Of a DNA stretch of 64,000 bases, positions 1 to 8,565 are shown one piece after another. Source of the stretch: Bact-08 sp964533215 (GTDB taxonomy: Bacteria; Bacteroidota; Bacteroidia; Bacteroidales; UBA932); the NCBI GenBank assembly GCA_964533215.1, contig CAZHLJ010000001.1:124001-188000 (forward strand). The letters run 5' to 3'. The notes under the pieces are model-generated. The model worked only from the letters and a program-made list of their open reading frames with translations. It was not told where the DNA came from and made no database searches. The number at the start of each line of letters is the position of its first letter. Within the stretch, counting starts at the first letter, position 1. The position numbers and the translations under genes are program-made.

Positions 1-227
1 AAAGAGTGTTAAAGCAACTGGAAGCTAAAGAGAAAGGAGTATCCAAGTCTGATAAAAAGGGAAGAGTCAGTCTGAACGACGAAGCTGTCCAACTCTCTTT
101 TTTCCAATTGGATGACCCTCTGCTAGTAAGCATCCGCGATGAGCTTAAAGACATGGATATCAACACAATGTCCCCGCTGGATGCATTTGACAAGTTACGT
201 AGCCTAAAGAAAAAAATTGGTTTATAA
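1..227 (+). CDS. mutS: DNA mismatch repair protein MutS, C-terminal fragment
   Basis: This is the last 75 or so codons of a gene that begins before the window; the frame is open back to base 1 (the first visible full codons read R-V-L-K-Q-L-E). The tail carries the stretch QLSFFQLDDP followed by a short helical end (SPLDAFDKLRSLKKK), which is typical of the extreme C-terminus of MutS in Bacteroidota. MutS is the mismatch-recognition ATPase of post-replicative repair. The ATPase core and mismatch-binding domains lie outside the window. An internal GTG at base 6 is not a start, because the protein clearly continues upstream. The ABC permease gene begins 9 bp after the stop, so the two may be co-transcribed. 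The family call is good; intactness of the rest cannot be judged. Confidence 0.85.
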   Translation, partial: RVLKQLEAKEKGVSKSDKKGRVSLNDEAVQLSFFQLDDPLLVSIRDELKDMDINTMSPLDAFDKLRSLKKKIGL

Positions 228-235
228 TATATGTC

Positions 236-1507
236 ATGATAAGCTTTTACAGAAAATTCTCGATGATAATAAAACTGATAGTTGAAAGTATCAGTTTTGC
301 CTTCGGGTCGCTGAAGGGTGATAGATTCCGAACATTTCTTTCTCTCTTTGGCGTAAGCATCGGTATCTTCTCTATTGTTACGGTCTTTACTGCAATAGAT
401 GCCTTGCAGAAAAATGTTGCTACCGGCCTTAACAGCTTTGGAGGAAACACCTTGTACATTCAGGAATTTCCTTGGGAATCTCCTCCAGGTGAAGAATATA
501 AATGGTGGGAATATCGCAAGAGACCTGCACCAAAGATTGAGGAGCTGCAGTTCATAAAGTCAAAGGCAAAAACAATAGAGGCTGCGGCATTCGTTGCTTT
601 CACAGAAAAAAATATCCGCTACAAGAGAAGATCTTTCAGTGGTGGATTTATAACTGCCCCGACAAGCGACTGGGACAAGATATCCAACATTGAAATTGAA
701 ATGGGAAGGTATTTTTCTCCTTACGAGGCTCAATCATCCTCTCCATCTGTGGTTCTTGGCTACAGTGTCTACGAAGAACTCTTTAAAGGAGAAGACCCTA
801 TAAACAAGATTATAAAGCTTGGCTCCAGCACAGCTCGTGTCATTGGTGTACAGAAAAAGGCAGGAGAGAGTATTGTTAGTATTTTTGACACAGATAACTC
901 AATAACAATCCCTTACCGCTTTGCAAGTACAATCATCAATGTCCGTAATGCCGGTACACTTATCTGTATCAAACCGCTGCCGACTGCAAGCAGAGACGAT
1001 TTCCTTCAGGAGATAAAGCTGCTTCTAAGGTCATACAGAAGACTCAAACCTACACAGCCGGACAATTTTGCTCTAAACGAGATGACATTCCTGCTGAAAC
1101 AGACAGAGTCCATATTCGGTGGGATAAATCTGGCAGGGTGGATAATAGGCGGCTTCTCAATACTGATAGGTGGCTTTGGAATTGCCAACATTATGTTCGT
1201 GTCGGTCAAGGAGAGGACAAATCTGATAGGAATACAGAAAGCTCTTGGCGCAAAGAAGTACATGATACTTACTCAATTTCTGGCAGAAGCCGCTGTATTG
1301 GCTATCGCAGGAGGTGTTATCGGATTGATAATGGTGTTCGGGGTTGTCCTTGTAACTCAAGGTAATCCTGCTTTTCCGATGGAGTTAAGCGCGTATAATG
1401 TAATACGGGGTATACTAATATCATCTGTAATCGGAATAGTATCCGGATTCATACCTGCCTACACTGCTGCAAGGCTCAATCCTGTTGACGCAATTAACTC
1501 AAAGTAG
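236..1507 (+). CDS. MacB/FtsX-like ABC transporter permease
   Basis: This 423-residue inner-membrane protein has the MacB/FtsX permease layout: an N-terminal membrane segment (about residues 38-60, LFGVSIGIFSIVTVFTAIDAL), a large periplasmic core domain (about 65-280), and three C-terminal membrane segments (about 300-320, 345-375 and 390-412). The end N-P-V-D-A-I-N is the usual close of this family. Such permeases pair with a LolD/MacB-type ATPase and usually move lipoproteins, peptides or drugs, or work mechanically on the envelope; no ATPase gene is next to this one, so the substrate is unknown. The gene starts 9 bp after mutS. Its last 14 bp overlap the convergent rsmA gene, so there is no room for a terminator between them. 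Confidence 0.85.
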   Translation: MISFYRKFSMIIKLIVESISFAFGSLKGDRFRTFLSLFGVSIGIFSIVTVFTAIDALQKNVATGLNSFGGNTLYIQEFPWESPPGEEYKWWEYRKRPAPKIEELQFIKSKAKTIEAAAFVAFTEKNIRYKRRSFSGGFITAPTSDWDKISNIEIEMGRYFSPYEAQSSSPSVVLGYSVYEELFKGEDPINKIIKLGSSTARVIGVQKKAGESIVSIFDTDNSITIPYRFASTIINVRNAGTLICIKPLPTASRDDFLQEIKLLLRSYRRLKPTQPDNFALNEMTFLLKQTESIFGGINLAGWIIGGFSILIGGFGIANIMFVSVKERTNLIGIQKALGAKKYMILTQFLAEAAVLAIAGGVIGLIMVFGVVLVTQGNPAFPMELSAYNVIRGILISSVIGIVSGFIPAYTAARLNPVDAINSK

Positions 1508-2270
1508 AATTTATCAGCTTTGTAAGTTCAACAAATTCCTCAACTGATAGCTGCTCAGGTCTTTGACCAAGCAGATAGCTTTCAGGCAAGAGCTTTCCGT
1601 TAAGCAGAGGCTTGATTGAGTTTCTTATAGCTTTCCGTCTTTGATTGAAGGATGTTTTGATTACAGTCTTGAAAAGTGCCTCATCGCAATCCAAAGATCT
1701 CCTTGAATTCCTTTTTAACCTTATTACTGCTGACTTAACCTTAGGAGGCGGGTTGAATACATTTTCATCGACGGTAAAGAGATATTCTATATCGTACCAA
1801 GTCTGAAGGAGTACTGAGAGTATTCCATAATTTTTTTTACCCGGCGCAGAGGCAAGCCTCTCGGCAACCTCTTTCTGAATCATTCCCACTACTTCCGGGA
1901 CCCTCTCTTTGTAATCAAGAACCTTGAAGAATATCTGAGATGAAATGTTATAAGGGAAATTCCCTATAATAAGAAAATTACCGGGGAATATGCTCGCCAG
2001 ATCCATTCTTAAGAAATCTCCTTCTCTAAGCCTCTCTCCAAGCTGCGGATAGTTTTCCTTAAGATATTCAACTGATTCCTTGTCAATCTCTGCAACATTG
2101 AGGTTTATTCTATCATCCTCTATCAGGAATTGAGTGAGCACTCCTGTCCCAGGCCCTACCTCCATGACATCTCGCGTATTTTCAACGTCAAGACTATCTA
2201 CTATTTTCCTTGCAATCTTAAGATCCTTAAGAAAATGCTGCCCAAGTGATTTTTTTGCTTTTACATACAT
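1494..2270 (-). CDS. rsmA: 16S rRNA (adenine1518-N6/adenine1519-N6)-dimethyltransferase
   Basis: RsmA (KsgA) dimethylates two adjacent adenines in the 3' terminal helix of 16S rRNA, using SAM, as a late 30S assembly check. The 258-residue protein opens with K-K-S-L-G-Q-H-F-L, has the SAM-binding glycine motif at residues 38-44 (VGPGTGV) and the catalytic motif IV NFPYNIS near residue 105, where most homologues have NLPYNIS. Length and order are normal. A TAACTTTG element (2275-2282, minus strand) ends only 5 bp before the ATG, which suggests a leaderless or nearly leaderless message, though no matching -33 element is visible. The 3' end overlaps the convergent ABC permease by 14 bp. Confidence 0.95.
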   Translation of the reverse strand: MYVKAKKSLGQHFLKDLKIARKIVDSLDVENTRDVMEVGPGTGVLTQFLIEDDRINLNVAEIDKESVEYLKENYPQLGERLREGDFLRMDLASIFPGNFLIIGNFPYNISSQIFFKVLDYKERVPEVVGMIQKEVAERLASAPGKKNYGILSVLLQTWYDIEYLFTVDENVFNPPPKVKSAVIRLKRNSRRSLDCDEALFKTVIKTSFNQRRKAIRNSIKPLLNGKLLPESYLLGQRPEQLSVEEFVELTKLINSTLS

Positions 2271-2293
2271 GCGGCAAAGTTATCTATTTTGTC

Positions 2294-3316
2294 TTACATT
2301 TTCCGGATAGTTAAAATAATCGGCAGATGATCGCTTATGCCGCCATTATATCTTGGTCCAGTATAACTCCGCCTTGGCTTCTCTCCAAGATACTCCTTAT
2401 CCTTTTCAAGCAGGAAGCCTCGCCGGTATACTGCCATCGCAGAAGAATCACAGAATATTGGTTCACTTATATTTACAAGATTTTTAGAAACCAGAAATTG
2501 ATCAATCATCTCCCATTTCCCCTTGTATTTAATTGTCCCCTCTCCTGCTCCAGCAAACCTTGCAGAAAGATTCACAAAATTGTTCAGGATTTTAAATATA
2601 CGGGAATCTGGAGTGTCGTTAAAATCTCCCATCAGCAATATGTTTGCCCGAATGTTTAATTTGAATATGGAATCGCATCTGGATTTCAATGTTACTGCAG
2701 CAGCCAGTCTTTTGGGATGAGATATGGCCTCCCCGCCGAATTTGGAGGGCCAATGGTTGACAAAAACATGAAGTGTGTCCAAATCTTCCAGAACGCCTTT
2801 TACGCATAAAATAAGCCTTGTTTTGGAAGAAGAATCCGGAAGTGGAATATTTATCCATTCGACCGAAAGAGGTCTGAAAATATCCTTTTTGTACAAAAGC
2901 GCGACATCTATCCCCCGTTGGTCAGGAGAGTCTCGGTGAATAATCCCATAATTCAAGAGAGCCAGTGGTGTTGCTCTAACAAGCTGCTCCAGCACAAAAC
3001 GGTTTTCGACCTCAGCAAAGGCAACCAGAGTAGGGTATTCGATAATATTTTGTGGGCTCTTGGCCGATCCTGCCGAAATAATCACTTTCGCAATCCCATT
3101 CCTTTTTGCCACAAACTTTTTCCAACTCCAGAATCTCTCTCCAAAGGGGGTGAATTCATCATCAGATGTAGCAGGATCGTCAAAAGGATCAAAGTAGTTC
3201 TCAAGATTCCAAAATATTACAGAATAACAGCCTATTGCCGATCCACTTTTAATAACCTGAGCCATTCCAATGTAGCAGCACAATAGCAGGATAATTGACA
3301 CACCAGGTTTTCTCAT
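2294..3316 (-). CDS. Secreted endonuclease/exonuclease/phosphatase-fold hydrolase
   Basis: This 340-residue protein has an N-terminal signal peptide (about residues 1-19, ending G-M-A-Q) followed by an endonuclease/exonuclease/phosphatase (EEP) fold. The visible EEP motifs are WNLENYFD near the start of the domain, E-V-E-N for metal binding, NHWPSKFGG, GDFNDTPDS with the catalytic Asp/Asn pair, and the terminal S-D-H-L-P-I with the catalytic histidine. Members cleave phosphodiester or phosphomonoester bonds in DNA, RNA or lipids. The set WNLEN...NHWPS...GDFND is common in Bacteroidota exported nucleases, so an extracytoplasmic nuclease is the likeliest role, but the substrate cannot be read from sequence. 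It lies 23 bp upstream of rsmA on the same strand and could share its transcript. Confidence 0.85.
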   Translation of the reverse strand: MRKPGVSIILLLCCYIGMAQVIKSGSAIGCYSVIFWNLENYFDPFDDPATSDDEFTPFGERFWSWKKFVAKRNGIAKVIISAGSAKSPQNIIEYPTLVAFAEVENRFVLEQLVRATPLALLNYGIIHRDSPDQRGIDVALLYKKDIFRPLSVEWINIPLPDSSSKTRLILCVKGVLEDLDTLHVFVNHWPSKFGGEAISHPKRLAAAVTLKSRCDSIFKLNIRANILLMGDFNDTPDSRIFKILNNFVNLSARFAGAGEGTIKYKGKWEMIDQFLVSKNLVNISEPIFCDSSAMAVYRRGFLLEKDKEYLGEKPRRSYTGPRYNGGISDHLPIILTIRKM

Positions 3317-3474
3317 CAGCTAGATTGATTTTTGGCTCAAAATTAAAACATAAAATTTCAGCTTGAAGTTAGAAGATTTTATAATTACCTGATATTAAGG
3401 ATATTTTATCTGTTTTTAGATATTACCGCAAAAATTGACTATTTTCGCCCCCGCTAATAATAAAATTCTGGAAA

Positions 3475-4578
3475 ATGTCACTTCAATGCGGTATAGTAGG
3501 TCTTCCCAATGTCGGCAAATCGACCCTTTTCAATTGTATAAGTTCCGGCAAGGCGCAAGCTGCTAACTTTCCTTTCTGCACTATTGAGCCTAACCTAGGT
3601 TCTACAATAGTACCTGACGAACGTCTGCAAGTGCTTGAAAAACTTGCAAAACCACAAAGAGTAATTCCTGCCACAGTAGAGATTGTAGATATCGCCGGTC
3701 TTGTAAAAGGAGCGAGCAAAGGTGAGGGACTTGGCAATCAATTCCTTGCTAACATAAGAGAAACTGATGCAATCATACATGTGCTCCGTTGTTTTGACGA
3801 CCCCAATGTAGTTCACGTTGACGGGAATGTCAATCCTGTGAGAGATAAAGAGATAATTGATACTGAGCTTCAGATAAAAGACTTGGATACAATTGAGAGC
3901 AGAATTGGGAAAGCTCTCAAGCAAGCTCAGACCGGTGGTGATAAAACAGCAAAAAGATTGTATGATATTCTTGTAAAATACAAGGCTGCGCTGGAACAGG
4001 GTAAATCTGCCAGAACAGTTCAGTTTGATAACCCAGAAGACAAGAAACTTGCAAAAGAGCTGTTCCTGCTTACAGATAAGCCAGTGCTCTATGTCTGCAA
4101 TGTAGACGAGAACTCTGCAAAAGACGGAAATGAGTTTGTAGAGAGAGTAAAAGAGGCAATTAAAGGCGAAGATGCCCAGATGCTTATCGTTGCTGCAAAA
4201 ATTGAATCAGAGATTGCCGAACTCGAAAGTTTCGAAGAGAGGGAGATGTTTCTTAACGAGATGGGACTTAAGGAGTCAGGGGTTTCCCGCCTTATCAAGG
4301 CAGCTTATTCTCTGCTTAATCTTGAAACCTATTTCACTGCAGGTACAGACGAGGTAAGGGCCTGGACATTCCATAAAGGGACAAAGGCACCACAGGCAGC
4401 AGGAGTTATTCACACAGATTTCGAAAAAGGCTTTATACGTGCAGAGGTCATCAAATACGAAGATTACGTCAAATACTGCTCCGAAACAGCCTGTAAAGAG
4501 GCTGGCAAGATGGGCGTCGAAGGCAAGGAATATGTAGTTCAGGACGGTGATATAATGCACTTCCGGTTCAACGTATAA
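3475..4578 (+). CDS. ychF: Redox-regulated ATPase/GTPase YchF (OLA1 family)
   Basis: YchF is a universally conserved Obg-family P-loop NTPase that binds ATP preferentially and associates with ribosomes. The 367-residue product starts directly into the G domain: the P-loop GLPNVGKSTLFN is at residues 8-19, switch II D-I-A-G-L-V-K-G-A-S-K-G-E-G-L-G-N-Q-F follows, and the non-canonical G4 is N-V-D-E. A coiled-coil insert (about 130-200) and a C-terminal TGS domain ending in G-D-I-M-H-F-R-F-N-V complete the standard architecture. It stands alone on the plus strand between two leftward genes and ends in a strong hairpin terminator. A degenerate TATTTTCG element at about 3440-3447 may be its promoter. 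Confidence 0.95.
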   Translation: MSLQCGIVGLPNVGKSTLFNCISSGKAQAANFPFCTIEPNLGSTIVPDERLQVLEKLAKPQRVIPATVEIVDIAGLVKGASKGEGLGNQFLANIRETDAIIHVLRCFDDPNVVHVDGNVNPVRDKEIIDTELQIKDLDTIESRIGKALKQAQTGGDKTAKRLYDILVKYKAALEQGKSARTVQFDNPEDKKLAKELFLLTDKPVLYVCNVDENSAKDGNEFVERVKEAIKGEDAQMLIVAAKIESEIAELESFEEREMFLNEMGLKESGVSRLIKAAYSLLNLETYFTAGTDEVRAWTFHKGTKAPQAAGVIHTDFEKGFIRAEVIKYEDYVKYCSETACKEAGKMGVEGKEYVVQDGDIMHFRFNV

Positions 4579-4600
4579 CTTTCGTTGCTTTAATCTAAAA

Positions 4601-4633
4601 AAAATGGGGCTGTCTATCCGACAGCCCCATTTT
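4601..4633. terminator. Bidirectional Rho-independent terminator between ychF and the PPIase gene
   Basis: A perfect 13-bp inverted repeat (AAAATGGGGCTGT at 4601-4613 and its complement at 4621-4633) with a 7-nt loop has A-runs on the left and T-runs on the right. It can therefore stop transcription of the rightward ychF and of the leftward PPIase operon. Confidence 0.9.
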
Positions 4634-4653
4634 TATGTCAATCTATATTTCTA

Positions 4654-6747
4654 TTAAAAGAATTTCGCTCTTGAATCTTTTACACCTGCTGCCTTTTGAA
4701 GTATTGACGGCAACATCTGAATCTGATAACCGAACATCTGGTTAGCTTTAGCCTTGGCATCGTCCTCAGTATAGAAGGCTCCTGTCTGTCTTGCATCTAC
4801 ATTAAAGATATAGACACCAACATTACCGCCGATAGGACCTACTAGCTTATTTACAGGAGCACCTGCAACAGAACCTACAAACTTAGGGTCAAATGACTGC
4901 GATCCAACAGCACCAAAAGAAATACCGGCCTGTTTGTTGACAGTTGTTCCAAGCTTGGTAGCAATCTCCTCAAGATTCGTCATCCCTTTAACCTGCGCAG
5001 CAACATCTGCAACCATCTTCTCGTTAGCCTTTTCCTTCTTCAGGATATCTGTAATGGTTGGCTCTAAAGATGCCAGCTCAGGGATTCCTGCTTCGTGTAT
5101 TCCAGTAAGAGCAACAACAAAGAAATACCTGTTATCCACAGAAATTATCTGAGAGACACTCCCTATCTCTGTCTTTTCATCATACGCCCAACGGCTTATC
5201 TCTCTTGCATTTTTGTAAGTTGCAACTGTCTTGGCACCCTCTGCTACTCCGCTTGCGGGAATAGGGGTAAGGTTCATCTCTTTCACAGCTTTATTGAATG
5301 ATTCTATCTTACCATTTGATTTTGAGACCAAATCATTTGCCTTGGCATAGAAATTCTGGTAAGTATCTTTGCTTGCCTCAGCCCTCTTTTCCAAAATTGC
5401 AAGCTGAACCTTTGTTACCGGAGCTGTCCTTTCCTTTATCCTGACAATATGTAGTCCGTAATTTGACTTAAGGGTGAACAATTTATTAGGAGCAGCGTAG
5501 AAACAAGTATCAAAGCCAGGGATAGAATATGACTGAGTCATCCAGCCCAAATCACCCGGAAGTGCATTAGGATTCTTATCCAAAGAGTTTTGAGCTGCAA
5601 CTTGACTAAAGTCGGCGCCACCTTCAATTACTTTGATTAAAGAGTCTGCTTTTGCTTTATCGCCATCCTTAATAAGAATGTGCTGAACAAAAACAGAATC
5701 AGGAATCTGTTTTACTGAGTTTACTCTGGCTGCCCTGAATACACTCCCCTCCTGATATATTGGCAACACACCTGCATGGTTTGTCTTAAAGGCAAAACTG
5801 TCAAGAACAGGAGATAAGGTAGCTAACTCACCAGACTTGTAATAGTAATTGTCCAAAGGTCTGTCTGAGTTTCTTGCAAGAAATGTCTTAAGGTTAGGTG
5901 CAGTTACAAATTCTCCGTATACTTTTTCTATATCGCTCTTTGCAAGATTTATATCTTCTGCAGACGGAACAACATCAAATACGACGTATTCAAGGTCCCT
6001 GCTGGCTGTTTGCTCAAAGTTGTTTTTGTATTTGTTATAATAATCCTTAATTTCCTGTTTGCTAACAGTAATTGTAGAATCGGCAGACATACCGAAAGGC
6101 TGGATAACGAAAGAGACATCAGATGTTACATTGTTGTCCTCAATAGATCTCCTCAACTCAACAGGATTTGCAATGTTGCTCTTTGCAAGCAAAGAGATGT
6201 ATTTAGTAAACATCTGTTCGTTTTTAATATTGGTTTCCAGATATTTCCAATACATCGCAAGGTTACCGCTATTGTCTTGTGGAATGGATTTTATAAACTG
6301 TACAAGCATATTTCTGTCGAATTGTCCGTCTTTCCCAATAAAAGAACGTTCTCTTAAAAGAACAGGTGAAATCTGTGCTCCTTGACTCAAGTCATACATT
6401 TCATCTTCTCCTACTGCAAGGCCGGCATTTTCAACTGCCGGTACTAGCACGTTTTCACTGATAAATTCCTGCCAGGCACTCTCATTAACCATCTCCTGAG
6501 CCTGTTCATCCATAGTAGACGAGCCTGTGGCAAGTTCATGGATTTTAGTGTAGTAATCTATCTTTTTCTGAAAATCTTGATAAGAGATAGCTTTCCCATT
6601 CATCTCTCCTACATCGTATTTAGAAGAGAACATAGAGAGTGCTGACCGTAATGTGTCTGCGTCAATGATAAATGAAAGGAGCGCCACACCAATGAGTAGT
6701 GTGATAAATGCACCCATTTTAACGCGGATCTTCTCTAGAACTGCCAT
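4654..6747 (-). CDS. PpiD-like membrane-anchored peptidyl-prolyl isomerase (SurA_N + parvulin)
   Basis: This 697-residue protein is built like PpiD. It has a short cytoplasmic start, one membrane anchor at about residues 12-29, a SurA_N-type chaperone region (about 40-250), and a parvulin (PpiC) domain beginning near VQHILIKDGD (about 345-440) with the typical GGDLGWM-like segment (here P-G-D-L-G-W-M) and GLHIVRI end. A second, degenerate periplasmic repeat follows. PpiD-type proteins help fold outer-membrane and periplasmic proteins at the Sec exit. It is the last gene of a leftward series that also holds gldE and lptC, which fits an envelope-biogenesis role. A periplasmic SurA is the alternative, but the anchor is uncleaved-looking, so PpiD is preferred. 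Confidence 0.85.
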   Translation of the reverse strand: MAVLEKIRVKMGAFITLLIGVALLSFIIDADTLRSALSMFSSKYDVGEMNGKAISYQDFQKKIDYYTKIHELATGSSTMDEQAQEMVNESAWQEFISENVLVPAVENAGLAVGEDEMYDLSQGAQISPVLLRERSFIGKDGQFDRNMLVQFIKSIPQDNSGNLAMYWKYLETNIKNEQMFTKYISLLAKSNIANPVELRRSIEDNNVTSDVSFVIQPFGMSADSTITVSKQEIKDYYNKYKNNFEQTASRDLEYVVFDVVPSAEDINLAKSDIEKVYGEFVTAPNLKTFLARNSDRPLDNYYYKSGELATLSPVLDSFAFKTNHAGVLPIYQEGSVFRAARVNSVKQIPDSVFVQHILIKDGDKAKADSLIKVIEGGADFSQVAAQNSLDKNPNALPGDLGWMTQSYSIPGFDTCFYAAPNKLFTLKSNYGLHIVRIKERTAPVTKVQLAILEKRAEASKDTYQNFYAKANDLVSKSNGKIESFNKAVKEMNLTPIPASGVAEGAKTVATYKNAREISRWAYDEKTEIGSVSQIISVDNRYFFVVALTGIHEAGIPELASLEPTITDILKKEKANEKMVADVAAQVKGMTNLEEIATKLGTTVNKQAGISFGAVGSQSFDPKFVGSVAGAPVNKLVGPIGGNVGVYIFNVDARQTGAFYTEDDAKAKANQMFGYQIQMLPSILQKAAGVKDSRAKFF

Positions 6748-6806
6748 TTTTATTTAATTTTTTTAGTTATTTCTTGCAAGGCGCGAAGATAGTAAATATT
6801 TTTTAT

Positions 6807-7925
6807 TTATTCTTCAACTATTCTCAGCGCAACAGTTTCAACCCTATTTGAGGTAGTTTTTAATATCTTGAATCGTAAATTCTCATATTCCAGAAGGTCC
6901 CCCTCAGAAGGTATGCTTTCGTGAAAAAAAGTCAGCAAACCGGCCAAGGTTTCGTACTCGTCAGACTCCGGGAGCATAAGATCGTAAGTTCTGTTAAGAT
7001 ATTTTACCTCGATCCTTGCAGAAAAGATATACTCGTTATCGGAGATTTTTTTCTCAATAAACTCCTCCTTGTCCAATTCATCCGAAATTTCACCGAAAAT
7101 CTCCTCAATCAAATCTTCCAACGTTACAATTCCCGCAGTACCACCATACTCGTCAAGTACAACAGCTATTGATCTCTTGCTCTTTGTAAACATTGCAAGA
7201 AGGGTCTGTGCACTAGCCGTTTCGGGCAGATAATCAATTTCCCTCAATAGCTCCGCGATTGGTTTTTTCCCGTTAAAAAGATCCTTCGAATGTATATAAC
7301 CAATGATCCGGTCAATATTCTCCCTGTACACCAAAATTCTGGAATAGTTGGATTCAGTAAACTTGTCAAGAAGATCTTCGTAAGCAGAATCTTCCGGAAC
7401 TGCGCAAACTTCCGTCCTTGGCACCATACACTCTCTGAGGACCACCTCTGAAAAATTAAGAGCATTCTGAAACATTGAAATATCCTCCGATTGGATAATA
7501 GCCGCTCCCTCTGTTTTCCTCCTCTTTTTGACTAATGGAGAGAATAGCCGCTGCGAGAAGTCTGCAAACCAGTAGAAATTCTCGAGAACAAAGTCAGGGT
7601 TTATTGTTGATACGGCAAATGGGATTATTTCAGCAATAATTACTACAAAAATTGCTGAAATCAATATTCCTATAAAAATCGAATCCATTAAAAATGCCAG
7701 GGATAGACCGAATACAAGAAGGGCAAGCGTTCTGCCAATATAAAGAGATGAAGCGGTTTCGACCCCTGTCTGTGACAATCTGTCCACAGTCACCGCATAT
7801 CTTCTCTCCTGCTTTTTATCAACCTCTATCTTAAGCTTGTTGGAGCAAAGCATGGCTCTCTCAAGAGCCGAATATAGAGCAATGACAATCAATGATATTA
7901 ATGCAAAAGTAACCGGAATTACCAT
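6807..7925 (-). CDS. gldE: GldE-like CNNM/CBS-pair membrane protein
   Basis: This 372-residue protein has an N-terminal CNNM membrane domain with several hydrophobic helices (about 1-125), a CBS pair (about 140-265, containing the hallmark DEYGGTAGIVTLEDLIEEIFGEI) and a C-terminal CorC/HlyC transporter-associated domain (about 285-370). The family includes Mg/Co efflux proteins (CorC, CNNM). In Bacteroidota the orthologue in this position is GldE, which is linked to GldD and gliding/type IX secretion in Flavobacterium but is also present in non-gliding relatives. Its ATG lies one base after the lptC stop on the same strand, so translation is probably coupled. Transport versus gliding function cannot be decided here. 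Confidence 0.8.
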   Translation of the reverse strand: MVIPVTFALISLIVIALYSALERAMLCSNKLKIEVDKKQERRYAVTVDRLSQTGVETASSLYIGRTLALLVFGLSLAFLMDSIFIGILISAIFVVIIAEIIPFAVSTINPDFVLENFYWFADFSQRLFSPLVKKRRKTEGAAIIQSEDISMFQNALNFSEVVLRECMVPRTEVCAVPEDSAYEDLLDKFTESNYSRILVYRENIDRIIGYIHSKDLFNGKKPIAELLREIDYLPETASAQTLLAMFTKSKRSIAVVLDEYGGTAGIVTLEDLIEEIFGEISDELDKEEFIEKKISDNEYIFSARIEVKYLNRTYDLMLPESDEYETLAGLLTFFHESIPSEGDLLEYENLRFKILKTTSNRVETVALRIVEE

Positions 7926-7926
7926 A

Positions 7927-8565
7927 CTACTTTTTTTTACGAGGAAACGGTCCTATAAAATTAACCGAATCTATATAAGGAATTTCCAGGGAATCACGTG
8001 AAACAACTGCATAACTATCGAAAGGCTGCAGAATTTCTGCATTCCTGGCCATATCGTCAGACTCCATTCCATATCCCTGCATAAAGAGATCAGGAGTAGT
8101 AAGCTTGACCAGACATTTTGTATATATTTTCTTATTGATTCTATCCCAGTAAAGGGTATCAGTAACCATCTTCTCCCCTTTTATATAGTTGTTAATGACA
8201 ACGTTCCCATAAGCCATCCAGACCTCCTCAGCCGATGCATAGACATGCTTTGCCTTATTAGCCCTTATCTCTGTCTCTAAAAAACCCTCTTTCGTAAAAG
8301 CCTTCACATTTATGCCTTTAGGAAAATTGTCATACGGTTCTTTTGCCTGACTGTAACGATTCATTACCGGAGCCTCCACCCTTAATACTACCTTTCCGGC
8401 ATTGGTCTGCTGAAACGACATTTTTTCAATTATCTGACTTGGAACTGATTCTGAGTCAATAGGGTCTGCTGCCGGTAATTGTTCTTTACAAGACAAAACG
8501 ATAGTAGCAATCACACAAGTGACTGCTACCAAGGCAAACTTTCTATCAATATCGATTTTAATCAT
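7927..8565 (-). CDS. lptC: LPS export ABC transporter periplasmic protein LptC
   Basis: LptC is the bitopic periplasmic component that takes lipopolysaccharide from LptBFG and passes it to LptA. The chosen start is the ATG at 8565 (MIKIDIDRKF); the frame is open further upstream to 8604, but that extension lies inside the preceding gene and has no family character. The 212-residue product has a hydrophobic N-terminal segment ending in V-L-S-C (a possible lipobox, Cys26), then the beta-jellyroll region with the family pattern A.....Y...E.W..YGNVVI (about residues 110-130). The start overlaps the previous gene by 8 bp and the stop is 1 bp from gldE, so this is a tight operon. The gene order OMP-lptC-gldE supports the call. 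Confidence 0.8.
   Translation of the reverse strand: MIKIDIDRKFALVAVTCVIATIVLSCKEQLPAADPIDSESVPSQIIEKMSFQQTNAGKVVLRVEAPVMNRYSQAKEPYDNFPKGINVKAFTKEGFLETEIRANKAKHVYASAEEVWMAYGNVVINNYIKGEKMVTDTLYWDRINKKIYTKCLVKLTTPDLFMQGYGMESDDMARNAEILQPFDSYAVVSRDSLEIPYIDSVNFIGPFPRKKK

Noticed and set aside
7990..8005. Second parS-like sequence (GGAATCACGTGAAACA) in lptC
   Set aside because: The right half is perfect, but three of the four left-end bases are wrong, and it is in coding sequence.
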